A stretch of DNA of 64,000 nucleotides from Salipiger sp. CCB-MM3 (GCF_001687105.1 NZ_CP014600.1:62001-126000), one strand, 5' to 3'; positions 42,107-51,145 are shown, numbered from the stretch's first letter. Made by a program: numbers and translations. The notes: generated by a model from the sequence alone, not told the origin.

Positions 42107-43093
42107 ATGAGCGTCCAAGACCAGTCCGATCTCGCACTGCCGCCCGGCAGCGCCGAACTGATGCCGCCCGAGGCTCTGGCCCGCCACCGCGCCTTCATGC
42201 GTCGCGAGGCACCGAAGGTGGAAAGCGACTGGATGCAGGTCGACACCTTTAAGGCGCGGATCGAGCCGGTGGATGCCTCAATGATCGACCGGCTGCACGA
42301 GTTGACGGTCAGCGTCTTCTGGCCGCATCGCGCCTCGGACATCGAATTGGTCCTGTCGCTCGGCACCGGCTATCTGGCGCTGGACGAGATCGGGCGCCCG
42401 CTGAGCTCGGTCATGGGCTTTCCGAGCGACGATGACTTCACGATGCTGGGGATGATGGTCACCACGCCGAGGCTGCAGTCGCAGGGCACTGGCGGGCGGC
42501 TGCTGCGGCGGGTGATGACCGAGCAGGCGGGGCGCGATCTGCGGCTTTCGGCGACTCGGCAGGGGTACCGGCTCTACGAAGGCGCGGGGTTCACACCGGT
42601 TAGACTGGTCTACCAGCACCAGGGCGTCGCCAGGTCGATCCGTCCGCCCGAGCCGGTGCAGGGCGTGTCGGTGCGCCCGATGGAGCAAGGCGACCTTGCG
42701 GCGATCCGTGCGCTCGATGCGCATGCCTACGGCGCTGCGCGCACGGCGATCCTCGACGCGCTGCTGGCGGTCTCCGAGGTCATCGTCTCAGAGCGTGGTG
42801 GCGAGATCGAGGGCTACGCGATGATCCGCAACTTCGGCAAGGGCCGGGTCATCGGCCCGCTTGTTGCCGAGCAGGACGGCGTCGCGATGCAATTGGCCGC
42901 CGAGTTCATCATGGCCAATGAGGGCGTGTTCCTGCGTCTCGACACGATCATCGAAAGCGAGCGTTTCGAGGCCTTCGTCTCGGCCGCAGGGCTCGGCGTC
43001 TACGACACGGTCACCGACATGCGCTATGGACGCCTGCGCCGGGCGGAAAGCGGGCCGATGACCTACGGGCTGGCGATGCAGTCACTGGGATGA
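42107..43093 (+). CDS. GNAT family N-acetyltransferase (two-domain), sibling of 46909-47745
   Basis: 328 residues. The acetyl-CoA loop is RLQSQGTGGRLLRRVM (about 125-140), and LRLSATRQGYRLYEGAGF is the usual late GNAT segment, followed by YQHQGVAR. A second, GNAT-like C-terminal domain follows (about 185-325). It shares the WPHRA-x-D start, LRL-A-T, LYE-GF and QHQG motifs and a YGLAMQSLG end with the protein at 46909 (YALTSQALG). GTG at 42101 is an alternative start. The acceptor amine is unknown; the surrounding genes point to an amine or amino acid. Confidence 0.85.
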   Translation: MSVQDQSDLALPPGSAELMPPEALARHRAFMRREAPKVESDWMQVDTFKARIEPVDASMIDRLHELTVSVFWPHRASDIELVLSLGTGYLALDEIGRPLSSVMGFPSDDDFTMLGMMVTTPRLQSQGTGGRLLRRVMTEQAGRDLRLSATRQGYRLYEGAGFTPVRLVYQHQGVARSIRPPEPVQGVSVRPMEQGDLAAIRALDAHAYGAARTAILDALLAVSEVIVSERGGEIEGYAMIRNFGKGRVIGPLVAEQDGVAMQLAAEFIMANEGVFLRLDTIIESERFEAFVSAAGLGVYDTVTDMRYGRLRRAESGPMTYGLAMQSLG

Positions 43094-43096
43094 GGG

Positions 43097-43115
43097 AGGG
43101 GGCCATCCGCCCCCT
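43097..43115. terminator. Bidirectional hairpin between GNAT and FAD oxidase genes
   Basis: AGGGGGC and GCCCCCT form a 7-bp perfect stem with a CATCC loop, between two convergent stop codons. Confidence 0.6.
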
Positions 43116-43122
43116 TCGCGTT

Positions 43123-44412
43123 TCAGGAAATCCGGTCCTTCAGGCCGAAATACATGCCCACCAGCGGCAGGAACCACGGTTTGCCCGAATGCAGCGGCAC
43201 CTTGGGCCAGTCGAGCCCCTGCAGCGGGTTGGTGTCGGTCCGGCCCATGGCCATATCCGCAAGAACCTGCCCCATCAGCGTCGAGATCTGCGCGCCGTGG
43301 CCCGAGTAGCCCATGCCGTAGAGCATGCCGTCGGCCTCTCCGGTGCGCGGGAAGCGGTCCTTGGTCATGCCGACCATGCCGCCCCAGCAATAGTCCAGCT
43401 CGACCTTGGCCAACTGCGGGAATATCTGCGAGAGCGCCGCGCGCAGCACTTTGCCGGACTTGGCGTCCGAGCTCTGGTCAGAGGTCGCCGAGAACCGCGC
43501 CCGCCCGCCGAAGATCATTCGCTTGTCCGGCGACAGGCGGAAGTAGTTGCCGATGTTCATCGAGGTGACATAGGTGCGGTTGCCCGGCAGCGTTGCAGCG
43601 ATCTCGGCATCGCTGAGCGGGCGGGTGGCCACAATGAAGGAGCCGACCGAGATGATCCGCTTCTTGAAGAACCCCAGCGGGGCCTTCTCGACACTGTTCG
43701 AATAGGCGTTGGTCGCGGCGATCACCCGCTCGGCGCGGATCGACCCCTTCGGGGTCTCGATCAGCCAGCCGCTGCCCTCGCGTCTGCGCCCGGTGACCGG
43801 GGCGTCTTCCCAGATCTTGGCACCATGGCGGTGGGCGGCATCCGCCAGCCCGGTCACGTAGCGGCCCATGTGCATCATCGCCGACTTGCCGTAGAGCATT
43901 CCGCCGTGGAACTGCTCCGAGCCGACCTCATCCGCCAACTCGTGCTTTTCCAGGAAGCGGGTATCGGCGTCCACCTCGCGGTGGATCGTTTCGAAATTGG
44001 AACGCAGCCCCGCGACATGGCTGACCTTGGAGGCGAGCTTGAGCTTGCCGCAGCGGCGGAAGTCGCAGGCGATGCCTTCCTCCGCGATCACGTCTTCGAT
44101 CATGTCGATCGACCGGTCGTAGGCCTGCCAGAGCGTTTTGGCGCGCTCTTCGCCAAGATGCGCCTTGGCCTCGCCGTAGCCATGCGCCATGCCGTTGTTG
44201 AGATGGCCGCCGTTGCGGCCTGAGCCGCCGAAGCCGACGTGACAGGCTTCGAGCACCGCAACGCTCACACCCTCGCGGGCCAGCTTGCGGGCGGCGTTGA
44301 GGCCGGTGAACCCGGCCCCGATGACGACCACGTCGACCTTGCCCTCGACCGGACCCGGCTGGGCCGAGGCAAAGGGGGTCGAGGTGGCGTGCCAGTAGGA
44401 CTGATATTGCAT
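43123..44412 (-). CDS. FAD-dependent amine oxidoreductase (PuuB/DAO family)
   Basis: 429 residues. The dinucleotide motif VVVIGAGFTGLNAARKLA starts at about residue 28, then GGSGRNGGHLNNG, typical of gamma-glutamylputrescine oxidase and its relatives, and GYSGHGAQISTLMG near the C-terminus. It would oxidise a secondary or primary amine to an aldehyde with release of peroxide. It follows the HAD gene by 25 bases in a leftward pair. The real substrate is not known; the local deacetylase and aminotransferase suggest a diamine or an opine-like compound. Confidence 0.9.
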   Translation of the reverse strand: MQYQSYWHATSTPFASAQPGPVEGKVDVVVIGAGFTGLNAARKLAREGVSVAVLEACHVGFGGSGRNGGHLNNGMAHGYGEAKAHLGEERAKTLWQAYDRSIDMIEDVIAEEGIACDFRRCGKLKLASKVSHVAGLRSNFETIHREVDADTRFLEKHELADEVGSEQFHGGMLYGKSAMMHMGRYVTGLADAAHRHGAKIWEDAPVTGRRREGSGWLIETPKGSIRAERVIAATNAYSNSVEKAPLGFFKKRIISVGSFIVATRPLSDAEIAATLPGNRTYVTSMNIGNYFRLSPDKRMIFGGRARFSATSDQSSDAKSGKVLRAALSQIFPQLAKVELDYCWGGMVGMTKDRFPRTGEADGMLYGMGYSGHGAQISTLMGQVLADMAMGRTDTNPLQGLDWPKVPLHSGKPWFLPLVGMYFGLKDRIS

Positions 44413-44437
44413 CGCGGTGCTTTCGTTTCAGCGGTGA

Positions 44438-45103
44438 TTACAGGCCGACGACGCCGGGAAGCCCGGAGATGTCCTTGATCTCGGTATAGCCGTAGAAAGG
44501 GTTCGCCGGTTCGTGGCCGCGGTTGACCCAAACCTTTTGTTTGATCCCCAGATCATGCGCGGTCATCAGGTCGTAGCGGAAGGAGGAGGAGACGTGCAGC
44601 ACGTCTTCCGGCCCGCAGCCCAGTTCGTCGAACATGTATTCGAAGGCGCGCATCTGCGGTTTGTAGGCCTGCGCGCTCTCGGCGGTAAACACATGCGCGA
44701 TCGGCGCGCCGAGCTTGGCGATATTGTGCGGGATCTGGCTGTTCATCGAGTTGGTGAGCGCCACCAGCGGGATGTGCGGGGCGATCTTGGCAAGACCGGC
44801 GGGGACGTCGGGGTTCGGGCCCCAGGTCGGCACGCGATCATAAATCTTCGCCGCGATCTCGGGGTCAAAGGAGACGCCGTTGCGCTTGCAGGTGCGCTCC
44901 AGAGCGTTGTGCACCACCTCGGCATAGGGCTTCCACGCGCCCAGCACCTCGTCGAGCCGGTAGGCAGAGAAGTCGCGGATGAAGACTTCGATCTTCTCGG
45001 CCCCAAGCTGCTCGCCGTAGAAGTCGCGCGCTGCGCCGGCCATGTCGAAATAGATCATCGTGCCGTGACAATCGAAGGTGATGAATTTGGGGCGGAAGGT
45101 CAT
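44438..45103 (-). CDS. HAD superfamily protein, type II dehalogenase-like with altered active site
   Basis: 221 residues from the ATG at 45103; upstream in-frame sequence is not family-like. Motif I is ITFDCHGTMIYF with the nucleophilic Asp kept. The later motifs depart from L-2-haloacid dehalogenases: LTNSMNSQIP instead of LSNG, and HVSSSFRYDL where the family has SSN-x-WDA. The lysine is kept in AYKPQMRAFEYM. It may hydrolyse another C-X or phosphate ester. It heads the leftward pair with the FAD oxidase and faces a candidate Lrp site. Confidence 0.82.
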   Translation of the reverse strand: MTFRPKFITFDCHGTMIYFDMAGAARDFYGEQLGAEKIEVFIRDFSAYRLDEVLGAWKPYAEVVHNALERTCKRNGVSFDPEIAAKIYDRVPTWGPNPDVPAGLAKIAPHIPLVALTNSMNSQIPHNIAKLGAPIAHVFTAESAQAYKPQMRAFEYMFDELGCGPEDVLHVSSSFRYDLMTAHDLGIKQKVWVNRGHEPANPFYGYTEIKDISGLPGVVGL

Positions 45104-45266
45104 GTCAGTCTCCGGGGTGCGTGATACCGGCATCTTGACCCGCCCGCCACGACAGCGCCTGCCGCGTTTCGCGCTCTCAGCGCAGGAAATTGCGTTTGTC
45201 GCGCAGGTCGCGGCACGGACTGCCGCGCCGCGCGCGCTTTCGGTGACTGGCGCGCGGCGCGGCGCG

Positions 45267-45284
45267 GCATTCTGTTTCCAATGC
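45267..45284. promoter_or_regulatory. Candidate Lrp operator, copy 1 (GCATT-N8-AATGC)
   Basis: GCATT-CTGTTTCC-AATGC lies in the 207-base divergent promoter between the HAD gene (leftward) and the cupin gene (rightward). The same half-sites with the same 8-base spacer occur at 56934-56951, next to the local Lrp gene. Confidence 0.55.
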
Positions 45285-45310
45285 ACTTGAGACCACTACC
45301 GGAGACTCCC

Positions 45311-45679
45311 ATGGCCCTGCTCGTACCTGTTGAAACCGCTCCCACTTTTGCCCCTAAGGAGGGCACCGCCGCACCCGACCGCCTGATCGAGGGCGCGCCC
45401 GCCTACAAGACATGGGAGCTTGACACCGCGCTGGCTGAAGCCGCCCACTGGGGCAAGATCCGCACCGGCGTCTGGGAGGCCACCGAAGGCAAGACCATCT
45501 CGATCAAGGGTGAGACGTTCGAGTTCTGCCACATCCTCTCGGGGCGCTGCGAGATCGCCGAGGATGGCGGCGAGAGCCATGTTTTCGGCCCCGGCGACAG
45601 CTTCATCATGAAGCCTGGCTTCACCGGCACCTGGAACACGCTCGAGACGGTGCGCAAGATCTTCGTGATCGCCTCCTGA
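45311..45679 (+). CDS. Cupin domain protein (DUF861/EutQ-like)
   Basis: 122 residues from the ATG after GGAGACTCCC; a start 30 bases earlier is less well spaced. The cupin barrel is clear: FEFCHILSGRCEIAE, HVFGPGDSFIMKPGF and TGTWNTLETVRKIFV. Metal ligands are sparse, so binding or isomerase-like roles are possible. Its stop overlaps the deacetylase start, so the two are translated together. DUF861 cupins often accompany amine and ureide catabolism, but no function is proven. Confidence 0.88.
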   Translation: MALLVPVETAPTFAPKEGTAAPDRLIEGAPAYKTWELDTALAEAAHWGKIRTGVWEATEGKTISIKGETFEFCHILSGRCEIAEDGGESHVFGPGDSFIMKPGFTGTWNTLETVRKIFVIAS

Positions 45680-46779
45680 TGCGGGCAGCGGAGATCCTCG
45701 AAAGGCTCGTCGCCTTTCCCAGTGTCGTCGGCACCTCGAACACGGCGCTGATGGATTACGTCGCGCACTATCTTTCGGGGCACGGCGCGCGGGTCACCCG
45801 CTTGGTTGGCCCCGAGGGCGACCGCGAGAACCTCTTTGCCACGATCGGCGATCCGTCGGTGCCCGGCTACATCCTGTCGGGTCATGTTGACGTGGTGCCG
45901 GCGCAGGAGCCGGGCTGGCTGGGCGATCCCTTCGTGCTGCGGCGGGATGGCGCGCGGCTTATCGGCCGCGGCGCCTGCGACATGAAAGGGTTCGATGCTG
46001 CCGTGCTCGCTGCGGTGCCGGAGCTTGCTGCGATGCCGCTGAAGGCGCCGGTCCACATCGCGCTTTCCTACGACGAGGAGGCGGGCTGCCGCGGCGTGCG
46101 GCACCTGCTGGCGAAACTGCCGGAGCTTTGCGCCGCACCGCTCGGTTGCATCGTCGGCGAACCCTCGGGGCTGGTGCCGGTGCTCGCGCACAAGGGCAAG
46201 GCCGCGCTGCGGCTGGTGGCGACGGGCGTTTCGGGACATTCGTCGCGGCCCGACCTGGGCAACAATGCTATCCATGCGCTCGCGCCGGCGCTTTCTGCCG
46301 CTGTCGTGCTGGCCGAGAGCCTGAAGTCGGGCCCGCAGGACGCACGCTTCGCACCCTCCCATTCGACGGTGCAGATCGGCACCGTGTCGGGCGGGCAGGC
46401 GCTCAACATCATCCCGGACCGGGCCGAGGCCTGCATAGAGGCGCGCGCCATCCCCGGCGTCGATCCGCGGCAGGTGCTCGCGCCACTGCTGGAGGTTCCG
46501 GGGGGAATCGACGCCGAATGGCTGTCTGACTATCCGGCGCTGGCGCTCGACGCGGACCATCCGCTTGCGGCCCTCGCCTCCGAGATCTCGGGTCATGCGC
46601 CGCTGCAGGCCGTGTCCTACGGAACCGAAGCGGGGCTTTTCCAGCAGGCGGGCGTTCCCTCGATCGTCTGTGGTCCGGGTGACATAGCGCGGGCGCACAA
46701 GCCCGAGGAATACCTGACCGAGGCCGAACTGGCGGGCGCAACCGAGATGGTCCTGTCGTTCGGCCGGAGCCTCTGCTGA
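45679..46779 (+). CDS. M20 family deacetylase, ArgE-like
   Basis: 366 residues. Metal and catalytic segments of acetylornithine deacetylase-type M20 enzymes are in order: SGHVDVVPAQEPGW, GRGACDMKGFDAAVLA, SYDEEAGCRGVRH, IVGEPSGLVPVLAHKG and YGTEAGLFQQAG, with a late H in ARAHKPEEYL. It removes an acetyl or acyl group from an amino compound. True ArgE would be elsewhere with arginine genes; here, with GNATs, an aminotransferase and amine oxidases, the substrate is probably an N-acylated amine or diamino acid. Confidence 0.88.
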   Translation: MRAAEILERLVAFPSVVGTSNTALMDYVAHYLSGHGARVTRLVGPEGDRENLFATIGDPSVPGYILSGHVDVVPAQEPGWLGDPFVLRRDGARLIGRGACDMKGFDAAVLAAVPELAAMPLKAPVHIALSYDEEAGCRGVRHLLAKLPELCAAPLGCIVGEPSGLVPVLAHKGKAALRLVATGVSGHSSRPDLGNNAIHALAPALSAAVVLAESLKSGPQDARFAPSHSTVQIGTVSGGQALNIIPDRAEACIEARAIPGVDPRQVLAPLLEVPGGIDAEWLSDYPALALDADHPLAALASEISGHAPLQAVSYGTEAGLFQQAGVPSIVCGPGDIARAHKPEEYLTEAELAGATEMVLSFGRSLC

Positions 46780-46790
46780 GCGCGGCATAT

Positions 46791-46817
46791 CCTGCGGCGG
46801 CCGGAGGTCGCCGCGGG
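46791..46817 (+). terminator. Possible hairpin after the deacetylase gene
   Basis: CCTGCGGCG and CGCCGCGGG pair over nine positions with one G-U pair, directly after the ArgE-like stop. GGAAAAC follows, not a T-run. Confidence 0.35.
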
Positions 46818-46908
46818 GAAAACTGCTGTGCGCGCAGCGGATCAGGCCGAACCTGCCGCCTGTCGTACACTAGCCTGAGCCCGACACGACAAGACACAGA
46901 GACACCCG

Positions 46909-47745
46909 ATGACCGCTGCCTTCCCACTCGCGGCCGATGCGCCCGAGATCATCCTCGCCCCGTTTTCGCCCGACCACCTGACCGGTGCCCTGCGCCTCTC
47001 GCGCGAGGCCGGCTGGCCGCACCGTGCGGTGGACTGGGATCTGACGCTCTCGGTCTCGAAGGGTGTCGTGGCAGTGCAGGGGGGCGAGGTGGTGGGCACC
47101 GCGCTCTGCTCGCTTTTCGGAGAAGTGGCGGCGATTAACATGATCATCGTCGATGCGCGGATGCGGGGCAGGGGTCTCGGTCGCAAGCTCATGCAGGCGG
47201 TGCTCGAGATCGGTGGTACCCGCGAATTGCGCCTAACCGCCACCGCCGACGGGCTGCCGCTTTACGAGAAGCTGGGCTTCGAAGCGACGGGCGAGATCTT
47301 CCAGCATCAGGGCATCGCCAAGGCCACCGCGCCCGAGCTGCCGGTTCAGGTGGCGGCCAAGGTCGATGCGACCGCGTTGGCCGCTATGGATCGCGCCGCC
47401 AGCGGCCTTGACCGGGCAGGCCTGCTGGCCACCATCGCCGAACGCGGCGAGCTGCTGCGTGCCGAGCGCGGCTTTGCCCTCTTGCGCGAGTTTGGACGCG
47501 GCAAGGTGCTGGGCCCGGTGGTGGCGCAGGATGCCGAGACCGCGCGCGCGCTTCTGGCGGCTGGGGCGACGCGCTGCGCAGGAGAATTCCTGCGCGTGGA
47601 TCTCACCGATGCCGCGCTGGCGCCCCATGCCGAGAGCCTCGGCCTCGGCCATGCGGGCGGTGGCACAGCGATGAAGAAGGCGGCCCGCGCCGCCACCGAC
47701 AGCGAATATACAACCTACGCCCTCACCTCGCAGGCTTTGGGCTGA
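46909..47745 (+). CDS. GNAT family N-acetyltransferase, sibling of 42107-43093
   Basis: 278 residues. The acetyl-CoA loop is MRGRGLGRKLMQAVL (about 84-98) and LRLTATADGLPLYEKLGF follows, then FQHQGIAK. A second GNAT-like domain (about 145-275) ends in TTYALTSQALG. It shares these motifs and the WPHRA start with the larger protein at 42107, so the two arose by duplication. It sits between the deacetylase and the aminotransferase and may acetylate the amine that the deacetylase releases, or a toxic intermediate. Confidence 0.87.
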   Translation: MTAAFPLAADAPEIILAPFSPDHLTGALRLSREAGWPHRAVDWDLTLSVSKGVVAVQGGEVVGTALCSLFGEVAAINMIIVDARMRGRGLGRKLMQAVLEIGGTRELRLTATADGLPLYEKLGFEATGEIFQHQGIAKATAPELPVQVAAKVDATALAAMDRAASGLDRAGLLATIAERGELLRAERGFALLREFGRGKVLGPVVAQDAETARALLAAGATRCAGEFLRVDLTDAALAPHAESLGLGHAGGGTAMKKAARAATDSEYTTYALTSQALG

Positions 47746-47761
47746 CCTTCCGGAGATCAAA

Positions 47762-49132
47762 ATGCTGACCAATTCCCTTGTCGAGCTGGACCGCCAGCAC
47801 CTTGTCCATCCCGTCTCGTCCTTCCGAGGCCATGAGGCGCGCGGCGTGCGCGTGCTGCGGTCGGCATCCGGCGCCACCGTCACCGACGCCGAGGGTCGCG
47901 AGCTGATCGACGGTTTCGCGGGCCTGTGGTGCGTCAACGCTGGCTACGGCCACGAGAGCGTCGTCGAGGCCGCCGCTGATCAGATGCGCAAGCTGCCCTA
48001 TGCCACCGGCTATTTCGATCTGGGTGCCGAGGCGCCGATTCGCCTTGCCGCCGAACTGGCCGAGCGCAGCCCGGGCGATCTCAACCACATCTACTTCAGC
48101 CTCGGCGGCTCGGACGCGGTGGACAGCACGATCCGCTTCATCCGCTACTACTGGCACGCGAAGGGCCAGCCGCAGCGCGACCAGTTCATCTCGGTCGAAC
48201 AGGGCTACCACGGCTCCACCACCATGGGCGCTGGCCTCACCGCGCTGCCCGGCTTCCACGAGGGCTTTGGCGTGCCCTACCAGTGGCAGCACAAGATCTC
48301 GTCGCATTACATCTACCGCAACCCGCTTAAGACCGAGCAGGAGATCATCGACGCCTCCGTCGCCGAGCTGAAGGCCAAGGTTGCCGCCATCGGTGAAGAC
48401 AAGGTCGCCGCCTTCTACGTCGAGCCCATCCAGGGCTCGGGCGGGGTGCTGGTGCCGCCGAAGGGCTGGATCAAGGCGATGCGCGACGCCTGCGCCGAGA
48501 TGGACATCCTGTTTGTCGCGGACGAGGTGATCACTGGCTTTGGCCGTACCGGTCCGCTGTTCGCCAGCGAAGAGGAAAGCATCGTGCCCGACCTCATGAC
48601 CACCGCCAAGGGCCTCACCTCGGGCTATGTGCCGATGGGCGCCGTCTTCATGCGCGATCATGTCTATGAGACCATCGCCGAGGGCGCGGGGGCCAAGGCG
48701 GTGGGTCACGGCTTTACCTACTCGGCGCATCCGGTCTCTGCCGCCGTCGCGCTGGAGGTGCTGCGTCTCTACGAAGGCGGGCTGCTGGAGAATGGCCGCA
48801 AGGCCGGGGCACGCCTGATGGCGGGGCTCGAGACGCTGCGCGATCACCCGCTGGTCGGCGATGTGCGCGGGCGCGGCATGCTGGCGGCCGTCGAGTTGGT
48901 CACCGACAAGGAAAAGAAAACGCCGCTGCCCGCCGCCGTGCAGCCCGCCACCCGTCTCTTTGATCGGGCATGGGAACAAGGGCTTATCGTGCGCAGCTTC
49001 GCGCAGGGCATCTTTGGCTACGCGCCGCCGCTCTGCTGCACCGAGGCCGAGATCGACGCCATCGTCGAGCGTACCCGCACCGTGCTCGACCTGACGCTGG
49101 AAGACCCGGAAATCCGCGCGGTTCTCGCCTGA
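47762..49132 (+). CDS. Class III aminotransferase (omega-amino acid/putrescine type)
   Basis: 456 residues. PLP residues are D254 in FVADEVITGFGRTG and K283 in TTAKGLTSGYVPMG; ISVEQGYHGSTTMGA and GFTYSAHPVSAAVALE are typical of omega-amine:pyruvate and putrescine:pyruvate transaminases. It should move an amino group from a terminal amine or a beta/omega-amino acid to a 2-keto acid, leaving an aldehyde. It starts 16 bases after the GNAT gene and its stop overlaps the reductase start (TGATG). No aldehyde dehydrogenase is seen nearby. Confidence 0.93.
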   Translation: MLTNSLVELDRQHLVHPVSSFRGHEARGVRVLRSASGATVTDAEGRELIDGFAGLWCVNAGYGHESVVEAAADQMRKLPYATGYFDLGAEAPIRLAAELAERSPGDLNHIYFSLGGSDAVDSTIRFIRYYWHAKGQPQRDQFISVEQGYHGSTTMGAGLTALPGFHEGFGVPYQWQHKISSHYIYRNPLKTEQEIIDASVAELKAKVAAIGEDKVAAFYVEPIQGSGGVLVPPKGWIKAMRDACAEMDILFVADEVITGFGRTGPLFASEEESIVPDLMTTAKGLTSGYVPMGAVFMRDHVYETIAEGAGAKAVGHGFTYSAHPVSAAVALEVLRLYEGGLLENGRKAGARLMAGLETLRDHPLVGDVRGRGMLAAVELVTDKEKKTPLPAAVQPATRLFDRAWEQGLIVRSFAQGIFGYAPPLCCTEAEIDAIVERTRTVLDLTLEDPEIRAVLA

Positions 49133-50043
49133 TGGCGCTGCTCTTTCTCTCCATGCCCGAGCGCGCCGCGGTCTGGCAGCCGCTGTTCGAGGCGGCGGGG
49201 GTCGAGATGATCGTGGGCGAGGCGGCGGTGACCGACCCCGCCGCGATCACCCATCTGGTGTGCTGGGTGCCGCCGCAGGATCTGCGGCGCTACCCGAACC
49301 TGCAGGTGGTGATCTCGACCGGCGCGGGGGTCGATCACATGCCCCCGATGCCCGAGGGCGTGCAGCTTGCCCGCACGCTGGCGCCGGGGATCGAGGAGAT
49401 GGTGCGCGACTGGGTGGTGATGGCAACGCTGATGCTGCACCGCGAGATGCCGATCTATCTGGGTCAGCAGCGCGAAGGCCGCTGGCAGAACCGCCCGGTG
49501 CCGCTGGCGCGGGGCACGCGGGTCGGGATCATGGGCATGGGGCGGATCGGGCAACTGGCCGCTGAAACCCTGCGCGGCATGGGCTTTGACGTGGCGGGCT
49601 GGTCGCGCTCTGGCCGCGCCGTGGCCGGGGTCGAGGTCTTTGGCGCGACTGGCATGGAGGACTTCCTTGCCCGCAGCGAGATTCTCATCTGCCTGCTGCC
49701 GCTTACCGCCGAGACGCGCGGCCTGATGGACGCGAGCTTTTTCGCGAAGCTGCCCCAGGGCGCGAAGCTGGTCCACGCGGGGCGCGGCGCGCAGCTCGAT
49801 ATGGCGGCTCTGAAAGAGGCGCTCGACGCGGGCCAGCTTGCGTCTGCGATGCTCGACGTCACCGACCCCGAGCCGCTGCCCGAAGACCATTGGGCCTGGG
49901 ACGATCCGCGCATCGTCATCACCCCGCATGTGGCCGCCAGCACTGATGCGCGCGAGGGCGCGCAGCACGCGCTCGCCGTGGTCCGCGCGTCCCGCGAGGG
50001 CACGGAAATCCCCGGTCTCGTGGATCAGACACGGGGCTACTGA
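49132..50043 (+). CDS. 2-hydroxyacid dehydrogenase, glyoxylate/hydroxypyruvate reductase A-like
   Basis: 303 residues. NAD(P) motif GIMGMGRIGQLAA, catalytic R in HAGRGAQLD, acidic residue in DVTDPEPLPEDHW and H in TPHVAAS, the arrangement of GhrA-type enzymes. It reduces a 2-keto acid such as glyoxylate. It starts within the stop of the aminotransferase gene, so it probably handles the keto acid produced there or balances NAD(P)H. An upstream start would overlap the aminotransferase far more and is not needed. Confidence 0.92.
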   Translation: MALLFLSMPERAAVWQPLFEAAGVEMIVGEAAVTDPAAITHLVCWVPPQDLRRYPNLQVVISTGAGVDHMPPMPEGVQLARTLAPGIEEMVRDWVVMATLMLHREMPIYLGQQREGRWQNRPVPLARGTRVGIMGMGRIGQLAAETLRGMGFDVAGWSRSGRAVAGVEVFGATGMEDFLARSEILICLLPLTAETRGLMDASFFAKLPQGAKLVHAGRGAQLDMAALKEALDAGQLASAMLDVTDPEPLPEDHWAWDDPRIVITPHVAASTDAREGAQHALAVVRASREGTEIPGLVDQTRGY

Positions 50044-50344
50044 GCCGCCTCTGCGGGGTGCGGAGGGAAATGCCGCGTGCCGCAGGAATACAGAAGAATA
50101 TGCCGCCCCCCGCACTGCTTTCGGAGTTTCCGAAACACCGTTTCAGGGGAAGCTCAATGCAACAGGGACGCGACGCCAGCCGGTACTACGCACGATTCTC
50201 CCACGAAACTGGGGAAAACCGACGGAAATCGGAGAGCGAGGCCCAAAACCGCAGGCTCAGCAGAAGATGCTGCGACAGGCCCGCGTCCCGGCACGGATCA
50301 CGGCGCATCTCCCGCGCCGTCGCACCCAAGAAAGGACTGCCGAG
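50044..50344. other. Intergenic region ahead of the second HAD gene
   Basis: This 301-base gap probably carries the promoter of the HAD-Dpp run. I see no gene and no copy of the GCATT-N8-AATGC site in it. An AGGA ribosome-binding site lies at its right end. Confidence 0.5.
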
Positions 50345-51076
50345 ATGGCAACGACCACTGCCGTGAAACCCCTCACCGCCTTCAGCTACGTCACCTTCGA
50401 CGTGGTCGGCACGCTGATCGACTTCGAGGGGGCTATTAAGGAAGGCCTTGCGACCATCGCCGCCAAGGAAGGCGTGGACGTGGACGGCGAGGCGGCGCTC
50501 TCGGTATACCGCGACGCGCGCTACGAGCCGGGCGCGGGCCTCTTCCCCGACGATCTGGGCCGCTGCTATTCGCGCATCGCCGCCGCCTTCGGTCTGCCCG
50601 ACACCGAAGACTACCGCCAGCTGATGATCGACACGGTGGGCGAGGCGCAACCCTTCCCCGACAGCGCCGAGGCGATGGCCAAGCTCAAGGCCCGCTACAA
50701 GCTGATCGCGATGACCAACGCCCGCCGCTGGGCCTTCGAGAAATATGCCGAAAAGCTGGGTCAGCCGTTCTGGGCCGGTTTCACCACCGACGACACCGGC
50801 TGCGAGAAGCCGAACCCCGAGTATTTCCAGCAGGTGTTCGACTATGTGGCCAAGGACGGCGGCTCCAAGGACGACATCCTGCACACCGCGCAGAGCCAGT
50901 ACCACGATATCGGCATCTCGCGCGAGCTGGGCATGACCAACGCCTGGATCCAGCGGCGCCACGCGCAGAACGGCTATGGCGGGACCATCGAGCCGAAGGA
51001 ATTCACCGAGCCCGACTACCATTTCCACGCGCTGATCGAACTGGCCCTCGCGGCAGAAGACGCCTTTGGCGCGTGA
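50345..51076 (+). CDS. HAD superfamily protein, type II dehalogenase-like (second copy, altered active site)
   Basis: 243 residues. Motif I is VTFDVVGTLIDFEG, with the Asp nucleophile kept. Motif II is AMTNARRWAFE, motif III lysine is in CEKPNPEYFQQ, and motif IV is HTAQSQYHDIGISRELG, which lacks the SSN-WD residues of haloacid dehalogenases. It is related in fold to the HAD protein at 44438-45103 but the two differ in every motif, so they are not recent duplicates. It lies just ahead of the Dpp-type importer and may process the imported compound. Confidence 0.85.
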   Translation: MATTTAVKPLTAFSYVTFDVVGTLIDFEGAIKEGLATIAAKEGVDVDGEAALSVYRDARYEPGAGLFPDDLGRCYSRIAAAFGLPDTEDYRQLMIDTVGEAQPFPDSAEAMAKLKARYKLIAMTNARRWAFEKYAEKLGQPFWAGFTTDDTGCEKPNPEYFQQVFDYVAKDGGSKDDILHTAQSQYHDIGISRELGMTNAWIQRRHAQNGYGGTIEPKEFTEPDYHFHALIELALAAEDAFGA

Positions 51077-51145
51077 CATAACCCGGCCCGAGGCGGCATG
51101 AAGACCGCCCGGGCCAGCACAACCATCACAACAGGGAAGCACGAC

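Noticed and set aside
42107..50043. Ectoine catabolism cluster
   Set aside because: A deacetylase, aminotransferase and Lrp regulator fit, but ectoine hydrolase and an Ehu, Teh or TRAP ectoine transporter are absent, and the importer is Dpp-type.
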